DNA of 64,000 nucleotides from VFKI01 sp033762075 (GTDB taxonomy: Bacteria > Pseudomonadota > Gammaproteobacteria > DSM-16500), in NCBI GenBank assembly GCA_033762075.1, contig JANRLY010000023.1:17416-81415 (forward strand), read 5' to 3'. Each line of letters starts with the position of its first letter. Positions within the stretch are counted from its first letter, which is position 1. Under the pieces are notes generated by a model. It ran no database searches. It saw nothing but the letters and a program-made list of their open reading frames with translations, and was not told the DNA's origin. Below, one piece after another: positions 36,055-45,167 of this stretch. A program made the position numbers and the translations under genes.

Positions 36055-36129
36055 GGCCTTGTTGCATAAATCATAAAATCCTACTTGTCATTCCCGCGTA
36101 GGCGAGAATGACAATTATGCAACAACGCC
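36055..36129. mobile_element. 75-bp MITE-like element enclosing a palindromic repeat
   Basis: Terminal inverted repeats of 15 nt with one mismatch: GGCCTTGTTGCATAA (36055-36069) and the reverse complement of GGCGTTGTTGCATAA (36115-36129). They resemble ends of IS5/IS903-group insertion sequences as I remember them. A 7-nt GCAAAGT lies close outside both ends, a possible target duplication. Inside is a palindrome (36087-36112) of the family found around the GIY-YIG gene. Further out, TTGGCGGCAA and TTGCCGCCAA (36041-36050, 36151-36160) form another inverted pair. It separates pstB from the convergent 569-aa gene. Confidence 0.6.
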
Positions 36130-36165
36130 AGCAAAGTTGAAACTTTCGTTTTGCCGCCAACTCGA

Positions 36166-37875
36166 CTATAGCTGATAATTATTCCTAGCTTCATCATACT
36201 TTTTTAGAAATTGCATAATCTCTTCATCGTCCTGAATACTAGGATGATCAATTATTTTTTGATGAATAAGCTCTAAAGTCTTACGCTCAGCTTGAGATTG
36301 AATATTATTCCATGGGATACGCGGACCTTCCGCATGATTATAATGATCAGAAAATAATAATGCGCGTGTTGCTGGAGTGATTTTATTTTCTATGGTGTTA
36401 ATGATTTGACGAGAAATACTCAACAGTTGTTTTGGGGGATCAACTGATATCAGTAAATCTTCGATAGCTGATTTAACAATATTAGTATTCCATTGGCGTG
36501 AAGGCTTATTTGCCGTGATCGCCTGAGCAAGTGATTGTGCCAAGATATTTGTATCAGCTTCAGACAATTTTTGATTTTTCATGTAGAAAATTAAAAATAT
36601 CCAATGATTATCATTCGCGAATTTCTGTAATCCTGCGGATGGAATGATTACATGCTGACTGATCCAATTTAAAGCGCTTGCTCGCTGGCCTTGCGGTCCT
36701 TCAGCGACAATAATGATATTATCCAATACATTATCTTTAATAAGATTATCGTAAAGATTTTCTGTTATCTTTTCTTCACCAGTAAATTCACTTTCAAGTA
36801 AGTTAAGAATTTTATCATCTGCACCACAAGCAATAAAAACTGGAAAGTAGCGTTTAAAAAGATTGAATGAAGACGGTTGATCTTTTAATGCTGTTTCTAA
36901 TAACAGATAAGCATCATCATGCAAGGAAAGTAAAAATAATTTACCAACCAAGCTGAATATTCCAGAGATGGGCAATTGAAATCTTTCGATGTATTTATTT
37001 AATTGTGGATCTACAATGCCTTCACTATTTTTTGACAAAAATCCGGGAAATACTTTAAGTATTGCAGGGAGATTTTCAAAAAATCGCTGGCTAAATTGTG
37101 GTGGAGCGAAATTGACTTTATTGGCTAATAATAGATTAACAATCTCAGGGCTTTTATTAAAATAACTATGGCTTAGTAAAGCATTTAAATTAAAAGCAAG
37201 ATTTTCTCGGCTGAGAACACCTTCCTCCATAATGACTTTAAGCAAGCTCAATGCTTCTGTTTCTCTACCATCATCACACATTAATCGCATTAACCCAAAA
37301 TAATTTGACTCATATGGGTTGTTTTTGCCGGAGTAAAAAAATTCAGATCTGTTAACTGCTGAGCCTAAAGGAAATGATTTTTCTTTTACAGGGTTTATTA
37401 AATTCTTTATAAATTCTAAAATTACCTCTCCGTTAAGATTGCGATGGGAAAGATATTTATCCAGGAACTTGAGAAAGTCTTTTTTTGAAGTATGACATTC
37501 ATCTCGCAATCTTATAATAAATATTTTCAATATTTTTTTATAATGGTATTCTTCTAATGATTTAAATCGTGGATATTCATAATGATGGTTTTTCCAGTTT
37601 CTGTCTTCCGTGTTATATTGAGCTGGTGTCAAGTAATCATCAAAATAGCTTATCAGTTCATCATAAGTAAATGGAAAAGATTTGATGATTTTTTCAAAGA
37701 AATATTCATTTCCATATTGATTGATAAGCTCATTCAATTGATCTTTCGGTTGAGCAAATTGAGTGTGTGCTAAAAGACTTTTTAGATTACGCTCGTCGTA
37801 AGATTGGGCTGCTTGAATAATTTCTAATTTTCTAGACCCTGAGAAAGGTTCCAAAGTTTTTGTTCTTGTATCCAT
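36166..37875 (-). CDS. Hypothetical 569-aa helical protein
   Basis: No family recognised. The sequence is helical throughout with repeat-like Leu spacing (e.g. EALSLLKVIMEEGVLSREN, SPEIVNLLLANKVNF), suggesting an alpha-solenoid, perhaps distantly ankyrin-like, but no clear consensus repeat can be read. There is no signal peptide or membrane segment. It lies 27 nt downstream of the coiled-coil gene at 37903-39126 on the same strand, so the two probably form a transcription unit. Composition and isolation resemble effector genes; that is inference. Confidence 0.75.
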   Translation of the reverse strand: MDTRTKTLEPFSGSRKLEIIQAAQSYDERNLKSLLAHTQFAQPKDQLNELINQYGNEYFFEKIIKSFPFTYDELISYFDDYLTPAQYNTEDRNWKNHHYEYPRFKSLEEYHYKKILKIFIIRLRDECHTSKKDFLKFLDKYLSHRNLNGEVILEFIKNLINPVKEKSFPLGSAVNRSEFFYSGKNNPYESNYFGLMRLMCDDGRETEALSLLKVIMEEGVLSRENLAFNLNALLSHSYFNKSPEIVNLLLANKVNFAPPQFSQRFFENLPAILKVFPGFLSKNSEGIVDPQLNKYIERFQLPISGIFSLVGKLFLLSLHDDAYLLLETALKDQPSSFNLFKRYFPVFIACGADDKILNLLESEFTGEEKITENLYDNLIKDNVLDNIIIVAEGPQGQRASALNWISQHVIIPSAGLQKFANDNHWIFLIFYMKNQKLSEADTNILAQSLAQAITANKPSRQWNTNIVKSAIEDLLISVDPPKQLLSISRQIINTIENKITPATRALLFSDHYNHAEGPRIPWNNIQSQAERKTLELIHQKIIDHPSIQDDEEIMQFLKKYDEARNNYQL

Positions 37876-37902
37876 GTTTGATCCTGCTTATATAAAGATT
37901 AA

Positions 37903-39126
37903 TTAGTTCATACTATTTGGTTGTGAATACATCTCGTTTTTTTCTTCTAGTACTGCTGGAGATGCTTCAGTGTTAAATAATTTTGAGAGCCAATTTGGGA
38001 TAGAGGATGGTGAATGTTCATGAATTTTTTTGAGCACTGCTAAGCCATGATGTATTCCTTGCTCAAGATCTTCTAGCATAGTTGGCGCACCTACTATGAT
38101 ATTTGGATAAATCATTTGTTGATATTTTAAATCAGCATCATCAACGAGCTTTTCAAAATTAGCTGTGGAGAAAGGTGCGTTTTTGCAAATTTCAGCCTCA
38201 TTTTTTAAAGCCTGAAATGCCGTAATTTCTTTCGTTAAGCCTTCCATTTTTTTACGATAGTCAGTGATTTGTGTATTAAATGCTTTTGCTAGTTTTTCAC
38301 GTTGTCGATTACTGCTCGCGATATGATCTGCTGTTTCCGCTGCCGAGACAGAAGAAAATAGTAAAATTGCATTTTGCTTATTCATCCAGCCCCTCGTATC
38401 TGCGAGTTCACGATCTTTCTGGAGAATGTCTCTTTCGTGCTTTTCAAATTCTTTTTTTAATGTATCTCTTTCTTCTGTCAGTAAGTAGAGCTTTTTATCA
38501 AACTCTGTCAATGCGATCGCGCCAATTGAATTTTTAGGATATCCTTCTTTTATCTTTTGGGATTCTGTTTTTCTATGCCGCATTATTTTTTCATCAAGTT
38601 TTTGAATTGTCACAGAGACACTTGAAGCAGCTAGATGAATGCCTTTTTTGATGTGCACTTCTAAATCATCTCGAATCGTCGGCGAGCATTTTATCTCTTT
38701 ATAAAATTTATTTTTGTATGCTTTTTCAGCATCATTAAAAATTGTATCGTAAAGTGTGGAGGTTAAAATGTTGTCTTTATATTTAGTTGCTTCCTGAATG
38801 AGTAATTCAAGTGCTGTGATTTTTTTATCAAGAATCTTCATTGACTCATCTAAGTTATAGGCTTCTGATCCCATCAACTCAGCTTTGGCCATTGTAGAAA
38901 CTAGCTTCCAAGCAGTACTGAATGTGTAGATACCTGCGTCAAGGTCTTTCATCGCTTCTTGGTTTTTTTCTTCCTTTGCTTCATCGGCTAAATTTTGTGC
39001 TTTACGCTCTAATGCAAGCGCTGACTCTGTTAAGGCGTTGCTTTTTTCATGCAGTTTTGTCAGTTCTCTATTAAATACGGTGAGTAGTCCTTCATGAACA
39101 GTTGTCATTTGTAATTTTTTCCTCAT
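37903..39126 (-). CDS. Hypothetical coiled-coil protein with an internal duplication
   Basis: 407 aa, charged and mostly coiled coil, no signal peptide. Two related modules can be seen: about residues 90-165 (LELLIQEATKYKDNI then SPTIRDDLEVHIKKGIHLA) and about 300-375 (FQALKNEAEICKNA then APTMLEDLEQGIHHGLAVL). They share a spaced pattern of acidic and hydrophobic residues ending DLExxIxxG(I/L). The start is uncertain: 39126 has no ribosome site, while the ATG at 39108 (MTTVHEGLL) has GAGG at a somewhat long 12 nt. Upstream partner of the 569-aa gene. Function unknown. Confidence 0.7.
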   Translation of the reverse strand: MRKKLQMTTVHEGLLTVFNRELTKLHEKSNALTESALALERKAQNLADEAKEEKNQEAMKDLDAGIYTFSTAWKLVSTMAKAELMGSEAYNLDESMKILDKKITALELLIQEATKYKDNILTSTLYDTIFNDAEKAYKNKFYKEIKCSPTIRDDLEVHIKKGIHLAASSVSVTIQKLDEKIMRHRKTESQKIKEGYPKNSIGAIALTEFDKKLYLLTEERDTLKKEFEKHERDILQKDRELADTRGWMNKQNAILLFSSVSAAETADHIASSNRQREKLAKAFNTQITDYRKKMEGLTKEITAFQALKNEAEICKNAPFSTANFEKLVDDADLKYQQMIYPNIIVGAPTMLEDLEQGIHHGLAVLKKIHEHSPSSIPNWLSKLFNTEASPAVLEEKNEMYSQPNSMN

Positions 39127-39162
39127 GAATAATGCTTGGTAGATGAAGTTGAAAAACCGGCG

Positions 39163-39903
39163 TCATACTAAACCGCTCAACCCCTTTTGGAAAGTTATTT
39201 TCTCATCTGAGTTGAGTTTTGAAACTTCATCTGCGGTCAACATCAAAGGCAAAATCGGTGCCATTGTAGATGCTTTAATATAGTAACGACACATGGCAGC
39301 GATATTTTCACGATAATACGCTCCACCATATCCCACAAATCGCGTGACTAAATCTTTCACTGAGCAATCATTTAAGCCATCTCCTACGTATCCGAGACGC
39401 GGATATTGTTTAAGTTTTTCACGCACGATGATTTGTTTGCCCTCATTATGTGTTAAGACGGAATCTTCTTCATAATTCAAAAAACGACCATTCGAATCAA
39501 ATTGAATATTCACAGCAAAAATAGAGGAAGATTCGATGCCAAGATATTTTCCTAGTATCGCAATCGCTGGAAATAATCCAGCGGAAATAATAAAAATTGT
39601 TTTTCCAAGCTTTTGAAAAATTTTTATTACAGGCAAAACATCTGGTGTTAAATGTTTAATGTATTGTTGGCCAAGCCAAGTCATTTGCTGCTGCGTTGGC
39701 TTGGTGAGCGCCAGTCGTTTTTGATATAATGTGGGATTAATCCCTGTTTGACCCATGGCTTCAGCTGTTAATATCTTGACAGCTTCACCAACACCATTGG
39801 TGGCGGCTAATTCATCAATGCCCTCAATGGTACTAAGCGTCCCGTCACAATCAAAAAAAATTGCATCGAGAGGCGTTCTTAATCGGGCGTCTGATGTTAA
39901 CAT
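39163..39903 (-). CDS. HAD-family phosphatase, phosphoserine-phosphatase-like
   Basis: 246 aa. HAD motif I is AIFFDCDGTLSTIEGIDELA (about residues 13-32), where two Asp residues form the acyl-phosphate site; motif II is TIFIISAGLFP and motif IV YVGDGLNDCSV (about 186-196). Cap-domain organisation and the IEGIDELA segment fit SerB-like HAD-IB enzymes, which dephosphorylate phosphoserine in the last step of serine synthesis. The divergent serA neighbour, only 50 nt away, supports this role. Motif I has DGT instead of the DST usual in SerB, so another small phosphate ester remains possible. Confidence 0.78.
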   Translation of the reverse strand: MLTSDARLRTPLDAIFFDCDGTLSTIEGIDELAATNGVGEAVKILTAEAMGQTGINPTLYQKRLALTKPTQQQMTWLGQQYIKHLTPDVLPVIKIFQKLGKTIFIISAGLFPAIAILGKYLGIESSSIFAVNIQFDSNGRFLNYEEDSVLTHNEGKQIIVREKLKQYPRLGYVGDGLNDCSVKDLVTRFVGYGGAYYRENIAAMCRYYIKASTMAPILPLMLTADEVSKLNSDEKITFQKGLSGLV

Positions 39904-39953
39904 AGTCGTTTTCCTGCGTGGCGAAAGAAGAGATCAAACCATAAGGACCAACA

Positions 39954-41129
39954 ATGTTCAATATCCAAGTGCTAAATACTATTGCTGAAAATGGTTTAGC
40001 TGTTTTTCCAAAAGAACAGTACAAGATTGGTGAAAAAATGACACAACCGGATGCTATTCTTGTGCGTTCGTATAATTTACATGATTTTCAATTTGCTGAT
40101 TCAGTGCAAGTGGTAGGTCGCGCAGGAGTGGGCATTAATAATATTCCCGTGGATAAACTGACGCAGCAAGGCATTCCGGTTTTGAATACACCAGGCGCGA
40201 ATACTAATGCGGTGCGTGAGCTTGTACTTGCGGGCATGTTGCTGGCTAGCAGACATTTATGTGCTGCCTGGGAATATGTGCGCACTTTAGATGATGCTGA
40301 TAATGCTGCATTGAACACGCATATTGAAAAAGATAAAAAACAATTCAGTGGCACAGAATTGCGTGGCCGTACATTGGGTGTTATTGGTCTTGGGCATATT
40401 GGTGTCCAAGTGGCGAATGCAGCCAGTGGCTTGGGTATGCAAATTATTGGATATGATCCCGCTATTACTGTGAAACGCGCTTGGGAATTATCTTCTGATG
40501 TGAAACAAGCACCGCACCTAGAAGCTTTATTATCAGAATCAGACTTTGTCACTCTACATGTGCCATTGATCAAAGAAACACACGAGATGGTGAACACAAA
40601 AGTTCTTTCGCAAATGAAAAAGGGTGCTATTTTACTCAATTTTTCGCGTGGTGAAATTATCGATGAGCAAGCGGTTCTCAACGCTCTCGATCAAAAAATG
40701 ATGAGTTGTTATGTCAGTGATTTTCCATCCATAGCATTAAAAAATCATCCGCAAGTGATTTGTTTGCCGCATTTAGGGGCATCAACCCAGCAAGCTGAAG
40801 AAAATTGCGCGATTATGGTTGCTCGTCAAATTCGGGACTTTTTAGAAAAGGGCACGATTTCTCATGCGGTGAATTTTCCTGAGATCGATATGCCTAATCA
40901 TATTACTGCACATCGCTTAGCGCTCACACACACAAATACACCAGGTATGGTCGCTCAGATTTCTTCCAAACTCGCAGTCGAAAAAATGAATATTCTGGGA
41001 TTACAAAATGGTTCGCACAATGATATTGCTTACACATTGATCGATTTAAATTCTATATTGACCGAAAAGTTGTTGACTGAGTTGAAAAAAATTGACGGAA
41101 TGATTCGAGTGAGGAAGATAGAGAAATAA
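39954..41129 (+). CDS. serA: D-3-phosphoglycerate dehydrogenase
   Basis: Oxidises 3-phosphoglycerate with NAD+, the first committed step of serine synthesis. 391 aa, the short ACT-bearing form. Substrate domain: VGRAGVGINNIPVD and NTPGANTNAVRELVLAGMLL; NAD domain: LGVIGLGHIGVQVA (about 142-155); catalytic residues in LLNFSRGEIIDE and CLPHLGAST (His about 273). The C-terminal ~75 residues (TNTPGMVAQISSKLAVEKMN) are an ACT domain, suggesting serine feedback. Divergent from the phosphatase gene over 50 nt; serC is not in the window. Confidence 0.94.
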   Translation: MFNIQVLNTIAENGLAVFPKEQYKIGEKMTQPDAILVRSYNLHDFQFADSVQVVGRAGVGINNIPVDKLTQQGIPVLNTPGANTNAVRELVLAGMLLASRHLCAAWEYVRTLDDADNAALNTHIEKDKKQFSGTELRGRTLGVIGLGHIGVQVANAASGLGMQIIGYDPAITVKRAWELSSDVKQAPHLEALLSESDFVTLHVPLIKETHEMVNTKVLSQMKKGAILLNFSRGEIIDEQAVLNALDQKMMSCYVSDFPSIALKNHPQVICLPHLGASTQQAEENCAIMVARQIRDFLEKGTISHAVNFPEIDMPNHITAHRLALTHTNTPGMVAQISSKLAVEKMNILGLQNGSHNDIAYTLIDLNSILTEKLLTELKKIDGMIRVRKIEK

Positions 41130-41219
41130 TACTTGCAGCAGCCCAGTCCCTATGGCAGGCTAGCGGTTTTGAACAATAATGTCACACGGAAGTAACGATA
41201 AAATAGGAATTCGTTTGAG

Positions 41220-43025
41220 ATGGTATCATCGCACGCCTCTGAACAAAAACTGGCCGTCCTTTCCACTGAGCAAGCAATTTCTGAGCTGACTCAATTACAT
41301 GCTATGCAGCATGTGAATCAAACAACGCGATTGTTGTTGTCAAGTCAATTGCTCACGCATTTACCAGAAGTTGGTGTCAATCCATTAGTCGATGAAGCAG
41401 CTGATTTATTTTCATTCATGGGTCATTTAAAACATCTCAGAGAGTGTCACTCATTAGAGAAACTTCATCAAGCCCTCATTGAAAAAATACAAGCGTTTCA
41501 ACAATCCATTTTAGTGCAGCGCTATCATCCGGACCAATTGGCTGAATACAATACACTATGTTGTTATGCTCTATGTGCTACTTTAGACGGTATTATCAGT
41601 CACGCACCTTGGTGCAGTGAAGAGCAATGGCAAGCTAATGCTTTAGTACCACGTTTTGTTGCCAATCCTCCTTCGGCAAGTGATTTTTTTATTATCTTAG
41701 AGCGGATGGTCAGAGATCCTGCTATTTACATCGATGTCATCGAATTCATGTATTTGTGTTTGAGCTTCGGCATGAAAATGGATAATGCTTCAGGGTCAGA
41801 ATTTAATCACGAACAGCTTGAGCATATTATGCATGCGCTTTACCAACGTATCCGTAGCTATCGAGGACATTTTAGTAAAACACTTTCGCCTTTTCCAATT
41901 AAATCACAAAACCCACAAACTACTCGTACGACACGTCGACAAAAATCATTCTCAATCAAAAATACACTGCGATCTTTAAAACAACGCTTTGGTAAAAAAC
42001 AATTAACGTTGACTGATTTAACAGCTATTGATCATGATATTTTAAAATCAAAGTTTCAAACGATCGTAGATTACTTAGATAAAACAAAAATCCGCAAAAA
42101 TAATACTGAATTGAAACTGAATCAATTGCCTGCTTTTTTATTTGTGGGGGGAGAGCACGCAGGGAAGTCTACCTTATTAGCTAATACAAAAATTAATTAT
42201 ATTTTAAGCAAAAAATCACTTCAAAATAATTATACGCCGCATATGACTACCGTCGAATTATCCGACTGGTGGATCACGCCAGAAAATATTATTATTGATG
42301 TGCCAGGAAAATATATTCATGCAATTCACTCCTTAAAATCCCCAGCAAATATGCATTGGGAAGGGTTGCTTGACTTATTAAAAACAAATGCAAATCTTCA
42401 TCCGATGAATGGTATCGTTTTTGCTATTGCACTACCTGAATTGATGCACAAGGAACAGCGTGCCCAGTTACTTAAAAACATTAAATATTGTTTGAACAGC
42501 GTTCATACTCACCTTGGTCATTTACCTTTTTATTTTGTCATCACAAAATGCGATTTAATTCCTGGTTTCGTCGAATTTTTTTCAGATTGCAGCAGCGAAG
42601 AATTTTTACAAGCTTGGGGTGTAACGGTTCCTCCATCTTCTGATGATGAATTTCTCTCCCAGATCGTGAGTAAAAGATTAGATGCATTGATTAAACGACT
42701 CAACACGCAATTAATTTGGCGCCTCCACAAAGAAAGAAATGCATATGCGAAATTTTACATTAAAAATTTCCCGATCCAAATCGAACGACTGAAACAGGCG
42801 ATCAACGGTTTAATGCATGATTTAGAAATGAGTGGTCTAAAATGCTTACTGCGCGGCATTTATTTGACGAGCGCCACGCAAGAAGACGAGTCACGTCGTG
42901 TTCAACCGCCTGAAATTTTGCCTGGCAAAGAGTTGCAACAAAGATTTCAATTATTGCATCCACAGGGTGTATCCAAAAATGCTTATTTTATTAAGCAATT
43001 TATTATGCAAGGTTTAGTAACTTAA
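41220..43025 (+). CDS. DotU (IcmH/TssL) - IcmF (TssM) cytosolic-domain fusion protein
   Basis: 601 aa. Residues 52-225 match the DotU/IcmH cytosolic domain: NPLVDEAADLFSFMGHL (54-70), CYALCATLDGIISHAPW (115-131), FFIILERMVRDP and IEFMYLCLSFGMKM (174-187). Residues 300-600 match the IcmF cytosolic GTPase-like domain: Walker A GGEHAGKST (310-318), DWW (349-351), IIIDVPGKY (357-365), FVITKCDLIPGFVEFF (439-454), WGVTVPP and LLRGIYLTSATQE (543-555). The linker (about 221-300) is basic. The DotU C-terminal helix, the IcmF N-terminal helices and the IcmF periplasmic part are all absent; the protein ends where IcmF would enter its next helix. In type IV and VI secretion the parents are separate membrane proteins. 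The coiled-coil gene follows 14 nt later. Confidence 0.85.
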   Translation: MVSSHASEQKLAVLSTEQAISELTQLHAMQHVNQTTRLLLSSQLLTHLPEVGVNPLVDEAADLFSFMGHLKHLRECHSLEKLHQALIEKIQAFQQSILVQRYHPDQLAEYNTLCCYALCATLDGIISHAPWCSEEQWQANALVPRFVANPPSASDFFIILERMVRDPAIYIDVIEFMYLCLSFGMKMDNASGSEFNHEQLEHIMHALYQRIRSYRGHFSKTLSPFPIKSQNPQTTRTTRRQKSFSIKNTLRSLKQRFGKKQLTLTDLTAIDHDILKSKFQTIVDYLDKTKIRKNNTELKLNQLPAFLFVGGEHAGKSTLLANTKINYILSKKSLQNNYTPHMTTVELSDWWITPENIIIDVPGKYIHAIHSLKSPANMHWEGLLDLLKTNANLHPMNGIVFAIALPELMHKEQRAQLLKNIKYCLNSVHTHLGHLPFYFVITKCDLIPGFVEFFSDCSSEEFLQAWGVTVPPSSDDEFLSQIVSKRLDALIKRLNTQLIWRLHKERNAYAKFYIKNFPIQIERLKQAINGLMHDLEMSGLKCLLRGIYLTSATQEDESRRVQPPEILPGKELQQRFQLLHPQGVSKNAYFIKQFIMQGLVT

Positions 43026-43039
43026 CGAAAAGGTGACGT

Positions 43040-43936
43040 ATGAGTAACGAAATTGAAAATACTGCAGAGAATTTAAATGATGAAGTGGTTGCCGCTTACA
43101 ACGAAATTTTAATGCAACTCAAAGATGCTAAAAAAGTTACAACTGAAACGCCTATCGAAGAAGAAAGACTGGCCGTGATCGAGTCATTTACCAAAGAAAC
43201 CCCAGAAGATGCTATGCAGCATTTTGATGAGATCAAACGCATTTTAAATCATTCCTTAGAAGATGTGAGAGACCAATATTTAACTGAGCAGAAAAAATTA
43301 TTACAAATTGCTGATGCCATAGAATCTAAGAGTAAAGCACTTGCTGACCTTCATCAAATTGAAGTGAATCTTGATTCATTATCGGCACTTTTGTTGGCAC
43401 ATAGAGAAAAATCAGCTGCCTTTGAAAAGGAGATGGAAGAGCGCCGTAGTCAATTTGAAGCTGAAATGACAAGTAAGCAAAAAGAATTTCAACAAGAAGA
43501 ACAAAAATTTATTTCTCAGCGTGAATTAACTCGGATGAAGGAACGCAACCAATATGAAATTGCGAAGCGCACGCAAGAGCAAGAACTTTCTGCCATTCGA
43601 CAAAAATTTGAAAAAGACATGTCTCAACGCGAAGCCAGAATTAATGCGAATGAACAAGCACTTTCTCAATTAGAACAATTGCGCGAAAAAGTGGAGCGTT
43701 TTCCAGTTGAATTAGAAGAAGCGATTAAAAATACCGAAGAATCAGTTACAAGAAGTTTAACACTCAAATTTGATTATGAAATGCAATTGGCACAAAAAGA
43801 AATGCGTTTATATCAACAAACCATCGAAACCTTAGAAACAAAAATTGCATTACTTGAGTCTAATATTTCTCGATTTGAGTCTTTGAAAAGTTCCTTCAGT
43901 CGCTTGTTACTTGAGCCTGCGGAGAATGCAGGTTAA
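43040..43936 (+). CDS. Coiled-coil protein, partner of the DotU-IcmF fusion
   Basis: 298 aa, almost continuous coiled coil from about residue 85 to 290 (e.g. EKEMEERRSQFEAEMTSKQK, TEESVTRSLTLKFDYEMQL), preceded by an acidic N-terminus. No signal peptide, membrane helix or catalytic motif. It starts 14 nt after the fusion gene with AAAGGTG ahead of the ATG, so it is surely co-transcribed; a physical partnership is inferred from this spacing. Function unknown; a filament or tether is the simplest reading. Confidence 0.82.
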   Translation: MSNEIENTAENLNDEVVAAYNEILMQLKDAKKVTTETPIEEERLAVIESFTKETPEDAMQHFDEIKRILNHSLEDVRDQYLTEQKKLLQIADAIESKSKALADLHQIEVNLDSLSALLLAHREKSAAFEKEMEERRSQFEAEMTSKQKEFQQEEQKFISQRELTRMKERNQYEIAKRTQEQELSAIRQKFEKDMSQREARINANEQALSQLEQLREKVERFPVELEEAIKNTEESVTRSLTLKFDYEMQLAQKEMRLYQQTIETLETKIALLESNISRFESLKSSFSRLLLEPAENAG

Positions 43937-43959
43937 CGTATCATCCCACGCATGTTTTT

Positions 43960-44000
43960 AGCGCGGAACCCGGTATCTTAAAGTCGCTGGGTTCCGCGCT
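43960..44000. terminator. Strong hairpin in a convergent gap (terminator or repeat)
   Basis: Perfect 12-bp stem AGCGCGGAACCC (43960-43971) / GGGTTCCGCGCT (43989-44000) with a 17-nt loop, in the gap between the coiled-coil gene and the convergent alcohol dehydrogenase. There is no U-run, so it may instead be a dispersed G+C-rich repeat. Confidence 0.5.
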
Positions 44001-44046
44001 AGGAGCCGCGCGCGCAATGACAGTAGATAAACGTGTAATGACAACT

Positions 44047-45090
44047 CTATAACGTCGCCATGTCAATCACAAATCGATAACGAACATCACTTTTGATGGT
44101 GCGTTCGTAAGCTTCATTGATATTTTCAATCGGAATGATTTCAATGTCGGACGTGATATTTTTTTCAGCGCAATAGTCTAACATTTCTTGTGTTTCGCGA
44201 ATGCCGCCAATAAGTGATCCAGCAAGTTGACGTCGTCCACGAATGAAAGTGCTGGCTTCAATTTGCAAAGGTTTCTCTGGCGCACCTACCAAAACTAATG
44301 TACCACCATTTTTTAACAGCTTGAGATAACTATCGATATCATGCGGTGCTGAAACAGCATCTAAGATGAAATCAAATGTATTAGCCAAGTTGGCCAGTTG
44401 TTGAGGATCTTTTGTAAGATAAAAATGATGTGCGCCCAAACGACGCGCGTCTTTTTCTTTTGCAGGCGATGTACTGAGTACTGATACATCGGCACCCATT
44501 GATGCCGCTAATTTGACACCCATATGCCCAAGACCACCTAGTCCTACAATGGCAACTTTTTTGCCTGGCCCTACTTTGTAACGTTTCAGTGGAGAATATG
44601 TAGTAATGCCCGCACACAATAAGGGCGCGGTCGCTGCTAAATCTAATTTGGGAGAAATGGATAAAACATAATTTTCGTCGACAACAATTTGCGAAGAATA
44701 ACCTCCAAATGTAGGGGTCACTTCATCCATCTCGGTTCCGTTATAGGTGGGTACTAAATGTTTTTCGCAAAATTGTTGTTCATCAGCATGACAACTTTCG
44801 CATGTTCTGCAAGAATCAACAAAGCATCCGACACCAACGGTGTCGTTCATTTTGAATTTTTTAACTTTGGCCCCTACTTGCACAACTTTTCCAACAATTT
44901 CATGTCCAGGGACAATTGGATAGTTTGTGCCTTTCCATTCGTTACGTGCTTGATGAATATCGGAGTGACAAATACCGCAATATAAAATTTTAATCAAGAC
45001 ATCATGGTCTTTTGGTACACGGCGTTCAAAACTGAAAGGTTGTAAAGGTGTTGTCGCGCTTTTTGCAGCATACGCTTTTGTGGCTAACAT
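44047..45090 (-). CDS. Zinc-dependent alcohol dehydrogenase, YahK/cinnamyl-alcohol type
   Basis: NADP-dependent aldehyde/alcohol oxidoreductase of the medium-chain family, 347 aa. Catalytic zinc ligands are in YCGICHSDIH (about 37-46) and VPGHEIVG (about 58-65); structural zinc cysteines in CRTCESCHADEQQFC (about 92-106); cofactor motif VGLGGLGHMGVKLAASMGAD (about 174-193). Length and motif order match the broad-substrate aldehyde reductases YahK/YjgB/CAD. Monocistronic by spacing. Exact substrate not readable. Confidence 0.92.
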   Translation of the reverse strand: MLATKAYAAKSATTPLQPFSFERRVPKDHDVLIKILYCGICHSDIHQARNEWKGTNYPIVPGHEIVGKVVQVGAKVKKFKMNDTVGVGCFVDSCRTCESCHADEQQFCEKHLVPTYNGTEMDEVTPTFGGYSSQIVVDENYVLSISPKLDLAATAPLLCAGITTYSPLKRYKVGPGKKVAIVGLGGLGHMGVKLAASMGADVSVLSTSPAKEKDARRLGAHHFYLTKDPQQLANLANTFDFILDAVSAPHDIDSYLKLLKNGGTLVLVGAPEKPLQIEASTFIRGRRQLAGSLIGGIRETQEMLDYCAEKNITSDIEIIPIENINEAYERTIKSDVRYRFVIDMATL

Positions 45091-45167
45091 GGTAAAATCC
45101 TCATTTCATTACTGATACTTTTTAAGTAAACTAGTTGGTACTTTACAATATCCGCTAAGGAATAGCC

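Noticed and set aside
40088..40681. 197-codon minus-strand frame
   Set aside because: Antisense to serA, which is well supported by motifs.
41220..43025. Part of a type VI secretion gene cluster
   Set aside because: No tssB/C, hcp, vgrG, clpV or other T6SS genes within the window; neighbours are serA and an alcohol dehydrogenase.
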